Shown here piece by piece: positions 61,517 through 64,000 of a DNA stretch of 64,000 nucleotides. A model generated the notes under the pieces. It was not told where the DNA came from, made no database searches, and worked only from the letters and a program-made list of their open reading frames with translations. This DNA is from Deinococcus malanensis (GTDB lineage: Bacteria > Deinococcota > Deinococci > Deinococcales > Deinococcaceae), in contig NZ_BMPP01000006.1 of NCBI RefSeq assembly GCF_014647655.1, forward strand, positions 595-64,594, read 5' to 3'. The stretch's first letter is position 1, and every line of letters begins with the position of its first letter. The position numbers and the translations under genes are program-made.

Positions 61517-62224
61517 ATGACCCTGCCCCCCTCCTCGTCCGCAGCTGTCTCTCGTTTCGGTGCGGGGGCACTGCAGAGTTTCATGTTGGGCTGGGCTGCT
61601 GGCGCCGCCCTGACTGTGGTGGTGCGGGTTCTGGGCGGCGCCCTGCTCAGCGGACCCTGCGAGGGCTATACCCTGCTGGCACTGCTTCCTCCCCTGCTGC
61701 TCGGCCCGGGTGGACTGGGTTTCACGGCAACCCAGTGGCGCCGCCCACGCCGCGCCGCTCTGGGCCTGGGCCTGGTCACGGCCTCCCTGCTGCCCGCTCT
61801 GTTTGTCGGGGTTCAGGACATTGGAAGGCTCCGGGGCAATGGCTGCGCGGGCGGGTACATCGTCTTTACCGCTCAGGAGGCGGGGAGGCCTGCCGAGCCA
61901 GCTCCAGCACGGAAATCCATATCTACCCTGAGTCTTGTGGCCGGCACTACCCGGAACCTGACCGGGCGGATGGGTGGCTACCGGGTCCAGGACTACCCCA
62001 AACCTTTTGTCCTGAGCGCCCGCAGCAGTTCGCCGGGCGTCCGTGTGACCTTGCCACAGACGACGGTGCGCGCAGGCGGGACGTTCCCGGTTGTGATTCG
62101 GGCGGCCCCAGGAACCGGAGCCAACACCTACAGCGTAATTCTCACGGCCCGCAGCACCCAGGGCGAGCGTGAGGTCACCGCAGCCGGCACTCTGGACATC
62201 AGCCTACGTCGTGCCACACCCTGA
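61517..62224 (+). CDS. Membrane protein with extracytoplasmic beta domain
   Basis: 235 residues. Three membrane segments (about 18-40, 52-72, 78-98) and an exported C-terminal domain (135-235) of strands such as VLSARSSSPGVRVTLPQTTVRAGGT-type segments, resembling an Ig/NPCBM-like beta-sandwich. Function unknown. Confidence 0.75.
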   Translation: MTLPPSSSAAVSRFGAGALQSFMLGWAAGAALTVVVRVLGGALLSGPCEGYTLLALLPPLLLGPGGLGFTATQWRRPRRAALGLGLVTASLLPALFVGVQDIGRLRGNGCAGGYIVFTAQEAGRPAEPAPARKSISTLSLVAGTTRNLTGRMGGYRVQDYPKPFVLSARSSSPGVRVTLPQTTVRAGGTFPVVIRAAPGTGANTYSVILTARSTQGEREVTAAGTLDISLRRATP

Positions 62225-62455
62225 ACCGGCGCCCTGAGGAATGTTCTCATAACGCACATGGTCGGGACGCCGGGCAGAATAATTCGGTGCACACTTCACA
62301 GTGCTGCAGCACGCTTTTCAGGCCACGTCTGAGCAAACGGGCTGGCACAACGACCTTTAAAATTCAACGGTTTGTGGGCATCTGTTTAACGCCAGCTCCC
62401 TGCCATCTGAAGCTCGGCGTCATCTTCTCCTAGAGGAGCAGGTTCACACTGAGGT

Positions 62456-62617
62456 ATGGAAATTGTCCTGTTGCTGGCTGCCATGACCCTACTGGTCCTG
62501 ATGCTGACCTTCCTGTCGCTGACTGCTGACGACCGGGCCCTGGCGCAGGACGCCGAGGTCCTGTCCACCGTGAAAGCGTCGAGTGGCAACGATCACATGA
62601 CCCTGGGGCACGATTGA
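62456..62617 (+). CDS. 53-residue single-pass membrane protein
   Basis: MEIVLLLAAMTLLVLMLTFL is one hydrophobic segment, followed by a polar, mostly acidic tail ending MTLGHD. GAGGAG lies 16 bases and GAGG 1 base before the ATG, neither well placed, so the start signal is weak. Codon use is native. Function unknown. Confidence 0.5.
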   Translation: MEIVLLLAAMTLLVLMLTFLSLTADDRALAQDAEVLSTVKASSGNDHMTLGHD

Positions 62618-62721
62618 ATTTGCCACTTTCTTTCCTACCGCCGGGGCGCCTGTAAGACAGGGTGCCCCGGTCGCCTGAATGGACACAGGGGGCCGGGAAG
62701 AACGCGTCGGGCGTACGGTGT

Positions 62722-62727
62722 TAGGCT
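62722..62727 (+). promoter_or_regulatory. Leaderless-type -10 before a 20-codon ORF
   Basis: TAGGCT, 6 bases before GTG 62734. Confidence 0.35.
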
Positions 62728-62733
62728 GGCTGG

Positions 62734-62796
62734 GTGCCGGAGTGGAGCCAGTTTCTGACGACCATCTACAAGACCTTCCTGACGATGCACGTCTGA
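62734..62796 (+). CDS. Possible 20-residue ORF
   Basis: GTG-started frame MPEWSQFLTTIYKTFLTMHV, amphipathic, with a TAGGCT box 6 bases upstream. It may be a small peptide or the start of a broken gene. Confidence 0.3.
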   Translation: MPEWSQFLTTIYKTFLTMHV

Positions 62797-62875
62797 CAAG
62801 GCAGACCAACGATACCCGTCGGTTCACCCGCTGAACAAGCAGAAAGCTCTGTTCCCGGCATGCCAGGATGACGCC

Positions 62876-63748
62876 ATGATCCGGCCAAAAGGGCCCGCAC
62901 ACACAGCCCCAGCCCCGGCCCGAATATGGGTCCTGCTGGCCAGCGAAGCCAGCACCGCCGTCATCTTCCGGCGTGGGCCCAGCCGCTGGACTCACCTGTC
63001 CTTGTGGAACACCCGCACTGACGAAATCACCCAGGGCTCCTGGTTCCACGGCCGACTGTACGAATGGATGAGTGACCTCTCTCCCGACGGCCAGCACCTG
63101 CTGTACGTCGCGCGCAACGAAGCCAAACGCCGGGTGCAGGCGGCCGCGGAGACGTTTGACGGGGAGCACATGTGGTCCTGGACTGCGTTGTGCCGTCCCC
63201 CGAGGGTGAAGGCGCTGGGGCTGTGGAATGCTTCCGACGGCTGGAGCGGGGGTGGCGTGTTCACAGCCAACCAGGCCTTGACCCTCAACCATTCAGCGCG
63301 TGACCTGAAGGCGTTGATCCAGCCGAATGGGTTCACGGCTCAGGGAGTCACGGACCGGGAGCGCGTCGACACGGTCCTACTCGCTCTGAAGCGCACCGGG
63401 TGGCAGGTCACAGCCTGGCCAGAGCAGTGGATGGGAATGGGCGAAGCCTACCCGGTGGTGCTCAGGAAAAGGGCGCTGGAGCTGCGGTTTATCAGTTCAC
63501 CCCAGTACCGGCGATATGTCACGTACACCTGGCACGGTCCAGACCCGGTGCCGCTGCTGGAGGGAGCATCATGGGCCGACTTTGACCAGCAGGGGCGGCT
63601 GGTTATCGCCCAGGAAGGGCGTCTTTACGCCATGTGGGGGACAGAGGCGCGCGAACTGATCGACCTGAACGTGCATCAGCCTCCGCGTCATTCCTCCGCT
63701 GCTTCGTCGGACGTGGCGACACCGATCATCCAGGCGAACCGCTCCTGA
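62876..63748 (+). CDS. Protein of unknown function beside a SUKH gene
   Basis: 290 residues. Tryptophan-rich, mostly beta-strand: VIFRRGPSRWTHLSLWNT, GRLYEWMSDLSPDGQHLLYV and VTYTWHGPDPVPLLEGASWADF look like blades of a beta-propeller (SPDGxxLLY is a WD40/TolB-like phrase). No signal peptide. No family name can be given. Because the next gene is of the SUKH immunity superfamily, this may belong to the same accessory cluster. Start at ATG 62876 has no clear site upstream. Confidence 0.7.
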   Translation: MIRPKGPAHTAPAPARIWVLLASEASTAVIFRRGPSRWTHLSLWNTRTDEITQGSWFHGRLYEWMSDLSPDGQHLLYVARNEAKRRVQAAAETFDGEHMWSWTALCRPPRVKALGLWNASDGWSGGGVFTANQALTLNHSARDLKALIQPNGFTAQGVTDRERVDTVLLALKRTGWQVTAWPEQWMGMGEAYPVVLRKRALELRFISSPQYRRYVTYTWHGPDPVPLLEGASWADFDQQGRLVIAQEGRLYAMWGTEARELIDLNVHQPPRHSSAASSDVATPIIQANRS

Positions 63749-63858
63749 CAGCCTTGATCAGCGCTGCTTGATTTGACGTCCTTATCGGAGCCGGGTCACG
63801 CCGTTCAAGCTGAATTTCTGAGTGCTGTGCAGCGCGCCATGCGTGCGATGATCAGCGG

Positions 63859-64000
63859 GTGGATCGAGTCAGCTTGTTGGACGTGAACACGCCCGTCGTC
63901 ATCGAAGAACCCAGCCCGCCCGTGGCTGAAGCAGATGTTATGGCCTTCGAGGCCTTGCTGGGCCGGCCCCTGCCTGCGGACTACCGCGAGTTCCTGCTGA
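63859..64000 (+). CDS. SUKH (SMI1/KNR4) family protein, 5' part only
   Basis: The first 47 codons are in the window: GTG start, then a segment ending VMAFEALLGRPLPADYREFLL. The pattern FExxLGxxLPxDYxxFL is the first motif of the SMI1/KNR4 superfamily, often immunity proteins of polymorphic toxin systems in bacteria. Truncated by the window edge. Confidence 0.7.
   Translation, partial: MDRVSLLDVNTPVVIEEPSPPVAEADVMAFEALLGRPLPADYREFLL

Overview
The window is chromosomal DNA of a Deinococcus-type bacterium. This rests on the cinA-ligT-recA gene order, the high GC content with strong G/C at third codon positions, the rpsL-rpsG-fusA order, an orphan OmpR-family regulator very like the Deinococcus DrRRA type, and above all the start signals. 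More than twenty genes have a TANNNT -10 hexamer (TACCCT, TAGACT, TATCCT, TACACT and similar) only 5-9 bases before the start codon, with no Shine-Dalgarno sequence between, which is the known leaderless-mRNA arrangement of Deinococcus. The species cannot be fixed from the sequence alone.

Layout. 1-4310: promoter and leader of an off-window gene (probably tuf), then the str operon rpsL-rpsG-fusA on the minus strand; rpsL appears to start at CTG. 4600-8460: tRNA-Ser(CGA), a Nudix hydrolase with a DinB-like gene, a small-molecule kinase, and a queuosine pair (queF plus VUT-family transporter). 8460-18350: hflX, an EEP-family hydrolase, two zinc metalloproteases, an iron(III) ABC importer (fbpA-fbpB-fbpC) and ddl. 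18600-22511: peptide-type ABC importer without its ATPases. 22583-30460: ygfZ, tetrapyrrole genes (hemA, siroheme dehydrogenase, fused cobA-hemD), an HD-GYP protein, a GNAT and a P1-family peptidase. 30531-37314: orphan response regulators, an alpha/beta-hydrolase that has lost its nucleophile serine, a sugar nucleotidyltransferase, yebC and an amidohydrolase.

37430-39810 is an AT-rich, foreign-looking two-gene island: a cytosol-type (no signal peptide) protein with a GH19-like glycosidase domain and a CHAP amidase/peptidase domain, followed with overlap by a small predicted lipoprotein. It looks like a peptidoglycan-degrading effector with an envelope-anchored partner and is the best candidate for an undescribed system here.

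39960-53703: alaS, membrane and unknown proteins, rhodanese and sufE diverging from a shared control region, rdgB, a PBP4-type dacB, an iron-sulfur protein with DUF454, rraA, and an 18-cysteine helical-bundle metal-binding protein. 53795-56921: the DNA-repair operon cinA-ligT-recA with a 13-codon leaderless mini-ORF in front. Immediately downstream an IS4-family element has inserted (inverted repeats and a GTTTAA duplication visible), next to a strong promoter that now drives an out-of-frame pilin remnant. 59400-62220: birA-bioY, a Fur-family regulator and a membrane protein. 62456-64000: small ORFs, an unknown 290-residue protein and the start of a SUKH (SMI1/KNR4) family gene cut by the window edge, hinting at an immunity-gene region beyond it.
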